A stretch of DNA of 18,788 bases, from positions 1 through 18,788 of the forward strand of contig CAIXSC010000658.1 in NCBI GenBank assembly GCA_903921945.1, in the 5' to 3' direction. This document shows positions 7,817 through 15,470 of the stretch, piece by piece; within the stretch, counting starts at the first letter, position 1; each line of letters starts with the position of its first letter. The DNA is from an uncultured Planctomycetaceae bacterium. Its GTDB lineage: Bacteria > Planctomycetota > Planctomycetia > Pirellulales > Pirellulaceae. Made by a program: the position numbers and the translations under genes. Under the pieces are notes generated by a model. The model was not told where the DNA came from. It saw only the letters and a list, made by a program, of their open reading frames with translations, and did not search any database.

Positions 7817-8641
7817 TCAATCCACAAGTCGGTACGATGCGATCCGATCGACTCGAAACGATTTTTCGATCTGGGATTCATGGCACAAGGCGGTCAGGTA
7901 GATCTGGCCGCTCGACTCGGCGAGCCCCAACGGCGTGACGTGTCGAGCGATACCCGGCTTGCTGCCGCCCTGATACACGAGCGACACCACCTGACGGCGG
8001 GCGACGGCCAGCCATAGCAATTCGAAACCGCGGGGCGCTTCCTGCAACAGGTCCCGGAGCGGCTCGAACCGCAACGCACCCGCCAATGCGAATAACTCGT
8101 CTTCGCTTTGCAGCGGCGGCGGCACTTGCAGCAAGTGGAGAAACACATCTTTGAGCAACACGGTATCGGCAAGCGCGCGATGCTCTTCGCGTTCGATCAA
8201 GCCTAACGACCGTCCGATCGTTTCCAGTTTGTAGTTGGGCAACTGCAGGCGGCGCCGGGCAAGCGGCCACGTATCGAGCACGGGATGGGGTGGCGGCGGC
8301 AGTTGGAGCCGGCCCAGGGCGCACGAAATGAATCCGACATCGAACGGCGCGTTATGCGCGATCATCGCGACCGGCGCGGGGCCGACGAACCGCAGAAACT
8401 CGGGGAGCACCGTGTCGATGTCCGGCTGGCCGGCGACCGCCGCATCGGTGATGCCATGAATTCCCGTCGCCTGCGGCGGAATGGGACAACCCGGGTCGAT
8501 CAACTGTTCGAAGCGCCCCGACTCCTGTCCGTCGCCGCTGAAGCGGATCGCCGCGATTTCCACGATCCGCGATCCGACCGGGTGCAGGCCGGTCGTCTCC
8601 AAGTCGAACGCGATATAGTCGAGCTCCCGGGGATCCCGCAT
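7817..8641 (-). CDS. DnaQ-type 3'-5' exonuclease fused to a WYL domain
   Basis: 274 residues. The N-terminal two thirds is a DEDDh exonuclease like the proofreading subunit of DNA polymerase III. Exo I is FDLETTG (Asp13, Glu15), Exo II is AHNAPFD (Asp101), Exo III is EHRALADT (His154, Asp159), and YKLETIGRSLGL is typical of the family. All catalytic residues are present. Residues about 210-274 form a WYL-type module (VVSLVYQGG, RHVTPLGLAE, IYLTALCHES, KSFRVDRIASYR), a ligand-sensing fold common in DNA-damage and defence regulators. The ATG at 8641 has ggag 5 bases upstream; an ATG at 8659 would add six residues. The gene lies 32 bases after the DUF1549/DUF1553 gene. A cytoplasmic role in trimming DNA or RNA ends, gated by WYL, is inference. 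Confidence 0.9.
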   Translation of the reverse strand: MRDPRELDYIAFDLETTGLHPVGSRIVEIAAIRFSGDGQESGRFEQLIDPGCPIPPQATGIHGITDAAVAGQPDIDTVLPEFLRFVGPAPVAMIAHNAPFDVGFISCALGRLQLPPPPHPVLDTWPLARRRLQLPNYKLETIGRSLGLIEREEHRALADTVLLKDVFLHLLQVPPPLQSEDELFALAGALRFEPLRDLLQEAPRGFELLWLAVARRQVVSLVYQGGSKPGIARHVTPLGLAESSGQIYLTALCHESQIEKSFRVDRIASYRLVD

Positions 8642-8673
8642 CGTAACTCCGGCTTCCATGCCAGCGATGACAC

Positions 8674-10458
8674 TCAACGTCTCGTCATAAACTCGGTGGA
8701 ATTCACCAGTGTCCAGAGCAGATCGTCGATCGCCTCCGCGCGATGGGGCACGCCCGCGATGAACCGACGTGCCCGCGCTCGTTCGTCGGCGGTTGGACGC
8801 CGCGCGAGGACGCCGCGGTACAGATGGTCGATCGCTTCGTCGGGATCCGAAATCTGCGCCGCCTCGGTTCGCAAGCGGCTTTTCGCCAGCGCCGCGTGAA
8901 GTGCCGTGCTGTTCATCAACAACAGCGATTGCTGCAGGGAACCCTCGAGCGACTCCTGGGAGGCCGACGGATCGGTGGCGAACGTCTCGGCGAGCGATTT
9001 TTCCAGTTTCGGCGCTGTTTTCCCTGTGACGTGCTCGATCGCGTTCACCACTTGGTCCGACCGCAACCGCGCGGGACGCACCGCCGAAAACAACTCCTTC
9101 TTCACATCCACCGCTCGGCTGGAACGTTGATAAGCCTGCGAGCTGGCGATCGTGCGAAACACCCAGCGGATATTGAAATCCTGGTAACGGAAGACGGTGC
9201 CGAGCCGGTTGAGCAACTGCGGATGGACGCATTCTTTGTCCGGCCCCAAGCCATCCACCGGGTAAAAGCCGTCGCCGAGCATTTCGCTCCAAATGCGGTT
9301 CACAAACGCCCGCGCGAACCAATAGTTGTCGGGGTTGTAGGCGAGATACGCGGCGACCGCGACACGCAGGGCGTCGGGTTTGAGTTCGGGCGAGGGCTTT
9401 TCACCGAGCAGAAAGCGGGCTTTGACTTCGGTCTTTTTCGCCGGCTCGTCCATGTCCGGCATCAGGTACTTGCCGGGCGCGAAAAACGCCGCCATCTCGT
9501 GAAACTGCTCGCGCTTCCATTGGTCGAATGGATGATCGTGGCACTCGGCGCATTGAATGCTGATGCCCATGAAAATCCGCGCGGTCTGCGAAGCGATCTC
9601 GCCAGCATCGTTGTTGCAGGCCAGCACAAAGTTGTTGGGACCATCATCTTGTCCGAACTCGTTCCGGTCCCCCTTCTTCTGTTTCGGAGTCGCCGAAATC
9701 AGCTCGCAGACAATCCGATCCCACCCAACCTTCTTGGAAAACTGCTCCGCGAACCAATTCTCCAGCGCCTGCGGGTTCACTCGGCGGCGATTGGCCGTCG
9801 AGTTGTGAAAGATGACATCCCGCCAGTACTTCGCCCAGTGTCGCGAGAAGTCATCCGTTTCCAGCAGTCGATCGACCAGTTTCGCGCGCTTCGCCGGATC
9901 GGTGTCGGCGACAAACGCGGCGCTCGCCCCAGGCGTCGGCAACCGCCCGGTCAAATCCAAATGCACGCGCCGCGCGTACTGCTCGTCGTCCACGGGCGGC
10001 GCGAGTTTCTCGGGCGGCATCGCCAACAGAAACTTGAGCTGCCGGTCAAGCTCGTCGACCGTGAATCCGGAAGTGATGTACCGAGCCGGAAAACTGCGAT
10101 GAATCTTTTCCAGCAAGGCCAGCTTGTCGTCGGCCGACTTCAGCGGCGGCTGGCCAGCCGCCGCTCGCGCCGCCGACTTTTTCGCTGACGCACCGCCCTT
10201 CGCCGACGCACCACCCTTCGCGGTCCCCTTCGCCTTCCCCTCGGAGTTACCCTTGGCCTTCGCCTTCGAGTTCCCTTTGGCATTCGCCGGCGAATCGGCT
10301 TTCGCGTTGCCGTTCGCTTTACTCTGAGGGTTGCCGTTCGCGTTACTTTCGGGCGCGGCGTTCGCGGTGGCGGAGCGCGGTGGCGACCGCAGCGGGACGA
10401 CGAGCACGGCGAGCGTGCCCGCGAGCAGGAAACAGGTGATTTTCGCAGTCAGCCGCAT
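8674..10458 (-). CDS. DUF1549/DUF1553 (PSCyt2/PSD1) exported protein
   Basis: 594 residues. The start ATG at 10458 is preceded by ggagag at 7 bases and opens a Sec-type signal (MRLTAKITCFLLAGTLAVLV). Residues 32-103 are a low-complexity Lys/Gly/Asn/Ala linker. The DUF1549 part (about 148-365) has RRVHLDLTGRLPTP, HWAKYWRDV and a CxxCH motif (Cys303, Cys306, His307, in CAECHDHPFDQWK). The DUF1553 part (about 395-590) has FARAFVNRIWSEMLGDGF, IASSQAYQRSS, LRSDQVVNAI and a C-terminal LVNSTEFM. These domains are planctomycete hallmarks, often joined to a cytochrome c-like N-terminal domain that is missing here. The partner is normally a DUF1501 protein directly downstream; here an exonuclease intervenes. 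The role is not established in the family. Confidence 0.95.
   Translation of the reverse strand: MRLTAKITCFLLAGTLAVLVVPLRSPPRSATANAAPESNANGNPQSKANGNAKADSPANAKGNSKAKAKGNSEGKAKGTAKGGASAKGGASAKKSAARAAAGQPPLKSADDKLALLEKIHRSFPARYITSGFTVDELDRQLKFLLAMPPEKLAPPVDDEQYARRVHLDLTGRLPTPGASAAFVADTDPAKRAKLVDRLLETDDFSRHWAKYWRDVIFHNSTANRRRVNPQALENWFAEQFSKKVGWDRIVCELISATPKQKKGDRNEFGQDDGPNNFVLACNNDAGEIASQTARIFMGISIQCAECHDHPFDQWKREQFHEMAAFFAPGKYLMPDMDEPAKKTEVKARFLLGEKPSPELKPDALRVAVAAYLAYNPDNYWFARAFVNRIWSEMLGDGFYPVDGLGPDKECVHPQLLNRLGTVFRYQDFNIRWVFRTIASSQAYQRSSRAVDVKKELFSAVRPARLRSDQVVNAIEHVTGKTAPKLEKSLAETFATDPSASQESLEGSLQQSLLLMNSTALHAALAKSRLRTEAAQISDPDEAIDHLYRGVLARRPTADERARARRFIAGVPHRAEAIDDLLWTLVNSTEFMTRR
10150..10365 (-). 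repeat. Lys/Gly/Asn/Ala linker repeat in the DUF1549/DUF1553 gene
   Basis: Residues 32-103 are built from variants of Lys-Ala-Asn-Gly-Asn, Lys-Ala-Lys-Gly-Asn and Gly-Gly-Ala-Ser-Ala-Lys, with repeated DNA words (for example ttcgcc and gacgcacc on the plus strand). This positively charged, disordered linker separates the signal peptide from the folded domain and may contact anionic envelope or wall polymers; that role is inference. Confidence 0.8.
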
Positions 10459-10487
10459 GACGAGACTCTCCGGGAATAAGTCTCCGC

Positions 10488-10493
10488 AGTATA
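10488..10493 (-). promoter_or_regulatory. Probable -10 element for the DUF1549/DUF1553 operon
   Basis: The minus strand reads TATACT followed by G, 29 bases before the start codon and inside the 71-base gap after the DUF486 gene. The hexamer matches the sigma-70 -10 consensus at 5 of 6 positions. The -35 region at 17-18 bases spacing (TTCTTC or TTTCTT) is poor. Confidence 0.4.
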
Positions 10494-10529
10494 GCCAACG
10501 GCGCGTGGCGGAAGAAATCGCGGTTCGCG

Positions 10530-10865
10530 TTACCAGGGCTTGAAGACGAAGAGCGCGCCGAGCGCGACGAAGGCGAAACCGACCAGATAGTTCCACTTCA
10601 GCGGCTCGTTCAGGAACCAAACGGAAAACACCACGAACACGACGAGCGTGATGACTTCCTGGATCGTCTTGAGCTGAGCGGTTGAGAACCCCGACTGGGC
10701 GCCCCAACGATTCGCTGGAACCTGGAAGCAATACTCGAGCAACGCGATGCCCCAACTGATGAGAATGACCGCCCAAAGCGACGAGTCTTTATGGTTTTTT
10801 AGGTGTCCGTACCAGGCAAAGGTCATAAAGATATTGGAAATCAACAGCAGACCGATAACCAGCAT
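10530..10865 (-). CDS. DUF486 (COG3169) small membrane protein, DMT-like
   Basis: 111 residues with four predicted membrane helices: about 1-20, 29-48, 67-86 and 92-109. FMTFAWYGHLK near the N-terminus, the central EYCFQVPANRWG and LNEPLKWNYLVGFAFVALGA are typical of DUF486, which resembles half of a drug/metabolite transporter and probably works as a dimer. The length is normal for the family. The start ATG at 10865 has ggaggtgg upstream at suitable spacing. It lies 39 bases after the FtsX-type permease gene and is likely co-transcribed with it. The substrate is unknown. Confidence 0.9.
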   Translation of the reverse strand: MLVIGLLLISNIFMTFAWYGHLKNHKDSSLWAVILISWGIALLEYCFQVPANRWGAQSGFSTAQLKTIQEVITLVVFVVFSVWFLNEPLKWNYLVGFAFVALGALFVFKPW

Positions 10866-10904
10866 TCCAAGCCACCTCCGCGGCGATGAGCGAAAACCGA
10901 CCGA

Positions 10905-13415
10905 TTATTCGTAATGCAGCGCCCGGACCAGATCGAGCCGGGCGGCGCGGCGAGCGGGAAACCACGCGGCCGCCAAAGTGATCGCCAACGCGCCGGCAAA
11001 CGCGGTGGCCAGCAAGCCCGGCCGGAAACCGAATTCGACCGGATGCCCGATCGATGGCATGGTCGCCAGATTGATCACGTAAGCCGTGATGATTCCGCCC
11101 ACAATGCCGGGAACAAGTCCCACCAGCCCGATCAACAGGGCCTGGGTCATGATCGTGCGCCGGACTTGCCCGCGGGTCATCGCGACAATCCGCAACAACC
11201 CCAGTTCCCGCGTCTGCTCCAAGACGTTCATCGTCAGCGTGTTAACGACACCGAAGGCGCCAATCACAAAGCCCAACCCGATCAGTCCCCACAGACACCA
11301 GACGATGCCCCGGATCGTGAACTCGATGTTTTCGACCACCTCGGTCAACGAATGCAGCAGCACGCCGTGCCGATCGCACAGCGGCAGCAGCGCGGCGCGC
11401 ACCTTTTCCCGTTCGCCCGGAACGGCGCGGATCGCGTAGGCATCGACCCCTTGGATGTCCAGCCATTCGACAGCGAGCGGACGATGCATGTAAATCGAAT
11501 AGCCGCCCATCATGTAATCGTTGGCAATGCCGCAGATGCGAAACGGCCGCGGACCATGGCCAGTCGCGAGCTCAATGTTGTCGCCCATCGCGAGCTTGAG
11601 ACGGGTCGCCAACACGCTGGCGACCACCACGTCGCCGGCGAACAACTTGTCGCGAATGGTGTGGCGGTCGCCCGAGGTCAAGTCGAGCGCGGGCGGCTCG
11701 GGATCGATGAAGTCGCGTGCGACCACGATCACCTTCGTCTCGCCGATCGACGTTTCCACCATCGTCGCCGATTCGATCGAGACGATATTCGGCAACCGCT
11801 TCAGATCTTCGCCCAGTTCCTCGGGCAGGTCGGCGGCCGCGCCTGTCGCCATGTCAGGCCGCATGGCGCGGACAAAAAAGTCGCCGATCAAGGCTTGCTT
11901 GTACCAGTCCCGCACGTCGTCGACGTTGTCGAGGATCGAATACGAAATGCCAATGCCCGTCGCGCCGGCCACAAACAACACGCCAGCCGTCAACGTCGTC
12001 CGGGTGCGATGCCGAAGCAACTGCATCACCGCCAAGCGCCCTTCCAGCCGCAGGACCGGGCGGATGATCGCCGCTCCTAATTGGACGAGCGGCTCCATCA
12101 CCAGCGGCGAGATCATCACGATGCCAATCAACAAGAATGGCGCGGCGAACGTTGGCACAATGATCGGAATCAACCCGAACAAGGCGACGGCGATCACCCC
12201 GCTGCTCGCCAAGACAAGCACAAAGCCGGCCGCGATATAGCTGCGCGAGACCCCCGCAACATCGGCCGCCGAAACCCGGTCCATGCCTTCCAGCGGCGAG
12301 ACGCGACCCGCGCGAACCGCCGGAATGTACGCTCCGATCAAAGCCGTCGACAAGCCGAACAGCGCGGCCGCCCCGATTGTCCAGGCGGAAAGCTCGGCCG
12401 GTGGCAATTGCAGGTCGAGCGCCGAGGAGAGACTGCGATTGAGCAAGCGGCCGATCGTCGCGCCGAGTCCAATTCCCAGGACGACGCCGGCGACTCCGAG
12501 AACCAAGCTCTCGCCAAGCAGCGAGCGGCGGATCTGGCCGCTCGTCGCTCCGATCGCTCGCAAGATCGACAACTGCCGTCGGCGCTCGCTCACATTCATC
12601 AGAAACGTGTTCAAGATGATGAATCCGGACAGCAGCAGCGAAAAGATCGTCGACAACCGCAAACCTTGCTCGCTGCTCTTGAGCGTTTCTTCCATCAATT
12701 GGGACTGGCGATTGGGCGGACGGACTTCCAGTTCCGGCGGCAGTTTCGCCGCGATGGCGCGCCGCGTCGTCTCGATGTTCTCTTCGCCATCCACCACGAT
12801 TTGAATCAGGTTCAATTTGTCGCGGCTGCGGAAGATCGCCTGGGCGCGGGGGAGCGATACGAGCGCGATCCCCGCTTGGCGGACGGCCGTGCCGCCTTTC
12901 GGCGCCAAGAGGCCGCAGATTTCGAACGTTTGCAGACCGCGATTGCTAAGCAACTTGACGGGATCGCCAAGTTGGAGGCCGAGGCGTCGGGCGACCTCGG
13001 TGTCGAGCACGATGTCGGCCATTTTCTCAGGCATGCGGCCAGCGGGAATCTCGTAGTCGCGAACTTGGCGGTCGACCGCCGGATTGATGCCTAGCACTTC
13101 AAGTGTCACGCGTTGCTGGTTGGCGTACAGCGTGCTGGTGCGGCGAAGCACGGGCGCCGCCGCGACGACCCGGGCTGTTCCCGCGACCTTCGGGAGCGTG
13201 GACGCGGCAAACGTGCCGTCGCCCGGAATCGAGACTTCCAGGTCGGCGCGACCGGTGATCGTCGAGAACATCTTGCGATAGGCGCCGCGGGTCGTGGAGG
13301 CCGTCATGACGAACGCCACGGTGGCAGCCACGCCGATCACGATGCTGCCCATCGTCAACAGAGTCCGGCCAGGCCGAGCCCGCATCGATCGGCCGATGTA
13401 TTTACGAAGCGACAT
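10905..13415 (-). CDS. FtsX/MacB-type ABC transporter permease, duplicated form
   Basis: 836 residues. It has two copies of the MacB-type layout. A first membrane helix lies near residues 20-40 and is followed by an extracytoplasmic domain. The first FtsX core is at about 255-385 (NVSERRRQLSILRAIGA, with Met273 just before). Extra membrane segments follow at about 395-460, then a second extracytoplasmic domain, and a second FtsX core at about 710-830 (NVLEQTRELGLLRIVAMTR after Met729). Such permeases with a LolD-type ATPase move lipoproteins, peptides or other envelope substrates by mechanotransmission rather than classic import. The start ATG at 13415 lies 17 bases after the ATPase stop, with a weak aaggt upstream. 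The substrate cannot be read from the sequence. Confidence 0.95.
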   Translation of the reverse strand: MSLRKYIGRSMRARPGRTLLTMGSIVIGVAATVAFVMTASTTRGAYRKMFSTITGRADLEVSIPGDGTFAASTLPKVAGTARVVAAAPVLRRTSTLYANQQRVTLEVLGINPAVDRQVRDYEIPAGRMPEKMADIVLDTEVARRLGLQLGDPVKLLSNRGLQTFEICGLLAPKGGTAVRQAGIALVSLPRAQAIFRSRDKLNLIQIVVDGEENIETTRRAIAAKLPPELEVRPPNRQSQLMEETLKSSEQGLRLSTIFSLLLSGFIILNTFLMNVSERRRQLSILRAIGATSGQIRRSLLGESLVLGVAGVVLGIGLGATIGRLLNRSLSSALDLQLPPAELSAWTIGAAALFGLSTALIGAYIPAVRAGRVSPLEGMDRVSAADVAGVSRSYIAAGFVLVLASSGVIAVALFGLIPIIVPTFAAPFLLIGIVMISPLVMEPLVQLGAAIIRPVLRLEGRLAVMQLLRHRTRTTLTAGVLFVAGATGIGISYSILDNVDDVRDWYKQALIGDFFVRAMRPDMATGAAADLPEELGEDLKRLPNIVSIESATMVETSIGETKVIVVARDFIDPEPPALDLTSGDRHTIRDKLFAGDVVVASVLATRLKLAMGDNIELATGHGPRPFRICGIANDYMMGGYSIYMHRPLAVEWLDIQGVDAYAIRAVPGEREKVRAALLPLCDRHGVLLHSLTEVVENIEFTIRGIVWCLWGLIGLGFVIGAFGVVNTLTMNVLEQTRELGLLRIVAMTRGQVRRTIMTQALLIGLVGLVPGIVGGIITAYVINLATMPSIGHPVEFGFRPGLLATAFAGALAITLAAAWFPARRAARLDLVRALHYE

Positions 13416-13432
13416 GGTGGCGGACCTTGGCG

Positions 13433-14164
13433 TTAAGTGTTTCGCGGCGCGGCTGGCGAGCCGGTGCGCTGGCGAGTTTCCTCGCGCGCGATCCGCCCGT
13501 CCGCGAGATGCACAATGCGGTCCGCCTGCTCGGCCACCGTCGGATCGTGCGTGACCAGGACGATGGTTTGCTGGCGGGTGTCAACAAGTTCACGGAGCAG
13601 AGCGGTCAGGCGTTGGCCGGTCGCGCTGTCAAGGTTTCCAGTCGGTTCGTCGGCGAGCAGCAGCGCCGGTTCGATGACCAATGCGCGGGCCACCGCGACC
13701 CGCTGCTGTTCGCCACCGGACAGTTTGCCGGGCAAGTGATGGCGGCGCGGCCCCATGTCCACGAGTTCCAGCACCTTGGCGGCTCGGGCGCGAGCGGTGG
13801 CTGGCGGCACGCCGTCCAGTTCAAGCGGCAACGCCACGTTCTCCTCGGCGGTGAGGATCGGCAGCAGATTGAACTGTTGGAAGACGAAGCCGATACGTCG
13901 ACGCCGCATCAGCGTTCGCTCGTCATCGGAGAGCGTCGCCAGGTCGCGGCTTTCGAGCAACACTTGGCCGGAGGTGGGAACATCGACGCCGCCCAGCAAC
14001 GTGAGGAGCGTGCTTTTGCCGGACCCGGAGCGTCCCATGATCGCCAGGATTTCGCCTCGCTGGACGCCGAGGTCGATTCCCTTGACCGCCTCGACGCGCG
14101 CCTCCCCCTCGCCAAATGATTTTGTTACCTTGCGGGCTTCCAGTACGTAATCGCCGCTTTCCAT
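13433..14164 (-). CDS. LolD/MacB-type ABC transporter ATP-binding protein
   Basis: 243 residues, normal for the family. Walker A is GRSGSGKST (44-52), the Q-loop is FQQFNLLP, the signature LSGGEQQRVAVARAL starts at residue 148, Walker B is LLLADEP (Asp172, Glu173) followed by TGNLD, and the switch histidine is in VLVTHD. The sequence GNLD after Walker B and the MRRRRIGFVFQQFN context place it in the MacB/LolD/FtsE group. It is cytoplasmic and should energise the FtsX-type permease encoded 17 bases downstream. The ATG at 14164 is chosen because homology starts a few residues later; the upstream open frame lies in the divergent promoter region and looks non-coding. The Shine-Dalgarno is weak (aaggcgacaggtc before the ATG). 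Confidence 0.95.
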   Translation of the reverse strand: MESGDYVLEARKVTKSFGEGEARVEAVKGIDLGVQRGEILAIMGRSGSGKSTLLTLLGGVDVPTSGQVLLESRDLATLSDDERTLMRRRRIGFVFQQFNLLPILTAEENVALPLELDGVPPATARARAAKVLELVDMGPRRHHLPGKLSGGEQQRVAVARALVIEPALLLADEPTGNLDSATGQRLTALLRELVDTRQQTIVLVTHDPTVAEQADRIVHLADGRIAREETRQRTGSPAAPRNT

Positions 14165-14234
14165 GACCTGTCGCCTTGTGACGTTGCCTCCAACGCGCGC
14201 CCGCGGACCCTGCGGCGCGAGGACGGACAGGCGC

Positions 14235-14263
14235 AGTCTAAGGTTTGCCCTCTGTTTTGCGAA
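14235..14263 (-). promoter_or_regulatory. Probable sigma-70 promoter for the ABC transporter operon
   Basis: Read on the minus strand, TTCGCA (plus positions 14258-14263) is followed after exactly 17 bases by TAGACT (14235-14240). Each matches its consensus hexamer at 4 of 6 positions. It leaves a leader of about 65 bases before the ATPase start. The -35 touches the ACCGGT repeats that lie in front of the divergent methyltransferase gene. Confidence 0.4.
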
Positions 14264-14278
14264 CCGGTGCAAACCGGT
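14263..14278. promoter_or_regulatory. Two ACCGGT palindromes one helical turn apart
   Basis: ACCGGT, itself palindromic, occurs at 14263-14268 and 14273-14278 with 10-base centre spacing. It lies in the 123-base gap between the divergent ABC ATPase and methyltransferase genes. A TTGC/GCAA inverted pair (14257-14260 and 14269-14272) surrounds the first copy. It could be an operator that faces both genes; this is inference. Confidence 0.3.
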
Positions 14279-14287
14279 GTGAACCTC

Positions 14288-15412
14288 ATGTCCAACCCTG
14301 ATCCAACCGCTACCTCGACATCGTCTTCGCATCTATCAGAGGCCCGGTGGTCGCCGGCCGGTTCGAGCGCGGCTGGCACGCCGGTCGCGCATCCTGATCC
14401 GGCGCCGGTGCTGGATCTGCTGGAAGCGTTCCGTCGTTCCAAGACGATGTTCGCGGCGGTGTCTTTAGGCGTGTTTGACGCTTTGGAGGAACGTGGTGGC
14501 GCGGGCCGTTCGAGCCTTGCGGCCGGCGAGTTGGCGACACAGTTGGCTTGCGATGCCGATGCGTTGACGCGATTGTTGGACGCGTGTGTGGGCCTGGGAC
14601 TGCTGGCCTTCGATGGTGTTGGCTACCGCAACACACCGGCGGCGGCGGCGTACCTCACCTCCCGCAGCCCGCAACGGCTCACGGGATACATTCAATATTC
14701 GAACGATGTGATGTGGACGCTCTGGCGGCATTTAGAGGATGCCGTCCGCGAGGGCACCCATCGCTGGAAACAGGCTTATGGTTGGGACGGTCCGATCTTT
14801 TCGCATTTCTTCCGCACCGAGGCGGCGAAACGCGAATTCCTAATGGGGATGCACGGTTTCGGCGTGATCAGCTCTCCGCACATCGCGGCGGCGTTCGACC
14901 TGAGCCGCTTCCAGCGGATCGTCGATTTAGGGGGAGCGACCGGGCATTTGGTGACGGCCGCCTGCGAGCGTTACCCGACGCTGCGCGGCGTGGTGTTCGA
15001 CCTGCCGGACGCGGTGCCGCTGGCACGCGAAATGGTCGCGCTGACACCCGTGGCGGATCGCGTCGAAGTCGTGGGCGGCGATTTCTTCACCGACTCGCTG
15101 CCCGCCGGCGATTTGTACGCGCTGGGTCGTATCCTGCACGATTGGTCGGAGGAAAAGATCGAGCGGTTGCTGGCCCGCGTATACGCCAGCCTGCCCGCTG
15201 GCGGCGCCTTGTTGATCGCCGAAAAGTTGCTGGACGACGACAAATCGGGCCCGCGTTGGGCGCAAATGCAGAGCCTCAACATGTTGACCTGCACCGAAGG
15301 CAAGGAACGAACGTTGGACCAATACCGGCAATTGCTCGAAGCGGCCGGCTTCCGTCGAGTGCAAGGCCAGCGCACCCCCGCTCCGCTCGACGCGATCCTC
15401 GCCGAGAAATAA
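14288..15412 (+). CDS. SAM-dependent O-methyltransferase (acetylserotonin/plant OMT-like fold)
   Basis: 374 residues. Residues about 40-130 form the helical, winged-helix dimerisation region (VLDLLEAFRRSKTMFAAVSL, LLDACVGLGLLAF). The Rossmann domain carries SAM motif I VDLGGATGHL (212-221), then VVFDLPDAVPLAREM, GGDFFTDSLP and LGRILHDWSEEKIERLL. The histidine in LHDW (His284) is in the position of the catalytic base of plant-type O-methyltransferases. The first 40 residues are a Ser/Thr/Pro/Ala-rich tail, probably disordered. The ATG at 14288 is preferred; an in-frame GTG at 14267 is possible, and neither has a strong Shine-Dalgarno. The gene stands alone between a divergent ABC operon and DUF1501 gene C, so the methyl acceptor (a phenolic or other hydroxyl compound) cannot be inferred from neighbours. 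Confidence 0.9.
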   Translation: MSNPDPTATSTSSSHLSEARWSPAGSSAAGTPVAHPDPAPVLDLLEAFRRSKTMFAAVSLGVFDALEERGGAGRSSLAAGELATQLACDADALTRLLDACVGLGLLAFDGVGYRNTPAAAAYLTSRSPQRLTGYIQYSNDVMWTLWRHLEDAVREGTHRWKQAYGWDGPIFSHFFRTEAAKREFLMGMHGFGVISSPHIAAAFDLSRFQRIVDLGGATGHLVTAACERYPTLRGVVFDLPDAVPLAREMVALTPVADRVEVVGGDFFTDSLPAGDLYALGRILHDWSEEKIERLLARVYASLPAGGALLIAEKLLDDDKSGPRWAQMQSLNMLTCTEGKERTLDQYRQLLEAAGFRRVQGQRTPAPLDAILAEK

Positions 15413-15421
15413 GCACCATGC

Positions 15422-15470
15422 GGTCGGGGCCGGTTCCATGAGGCATGAGGAACCACGGACCCGACCCTCT
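15422..15470 (+). terminator. Possible terminator after the methyltransferase gene
   Basis: A two-part stem (7 bp plus 6 bp, separated by an internal loop) begins about 10 bases after the stop codon and is followed by a short pyrimidine run (ctcttt). The T-tract is poor, so intrinsic termination is uncertain. Confidence 0.4.

Noticed and set aside
8660..9322. N-terminal extension of the DnaQ-WYL protein
   Set aside because: It overlaps the 3' part of the DUF1549/DUF1553 gene on the same strand in another frame and shows Arg-rich non-domain sequence; the exonuclease motifs begin right after the ATG at 8641.
8743..10188. Plus-strand open frame of 481 codons, and a similar 388-codon frame at 6279-7445
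   Set aside because: Both are antisense to the DUF1549/DUF1553 and DUF1501 B genes, have no plausible domain, and read as complements of conserved motifs.
10459..10776. N-terminal extension of the DUF1549/DUF1553 protein
   Set aside because: It runs into the DUF486 gene. The signal peptide and Shine-Dalgarno place the start at 10458.
10914..13094. Two long plus-strand frames opposite the ABC permease
   Set aside because: Their Arg/Asp/Gln-rich translations mirror the hydrophobic codons of the permease; there are no ribosome-binding sites and no family match.
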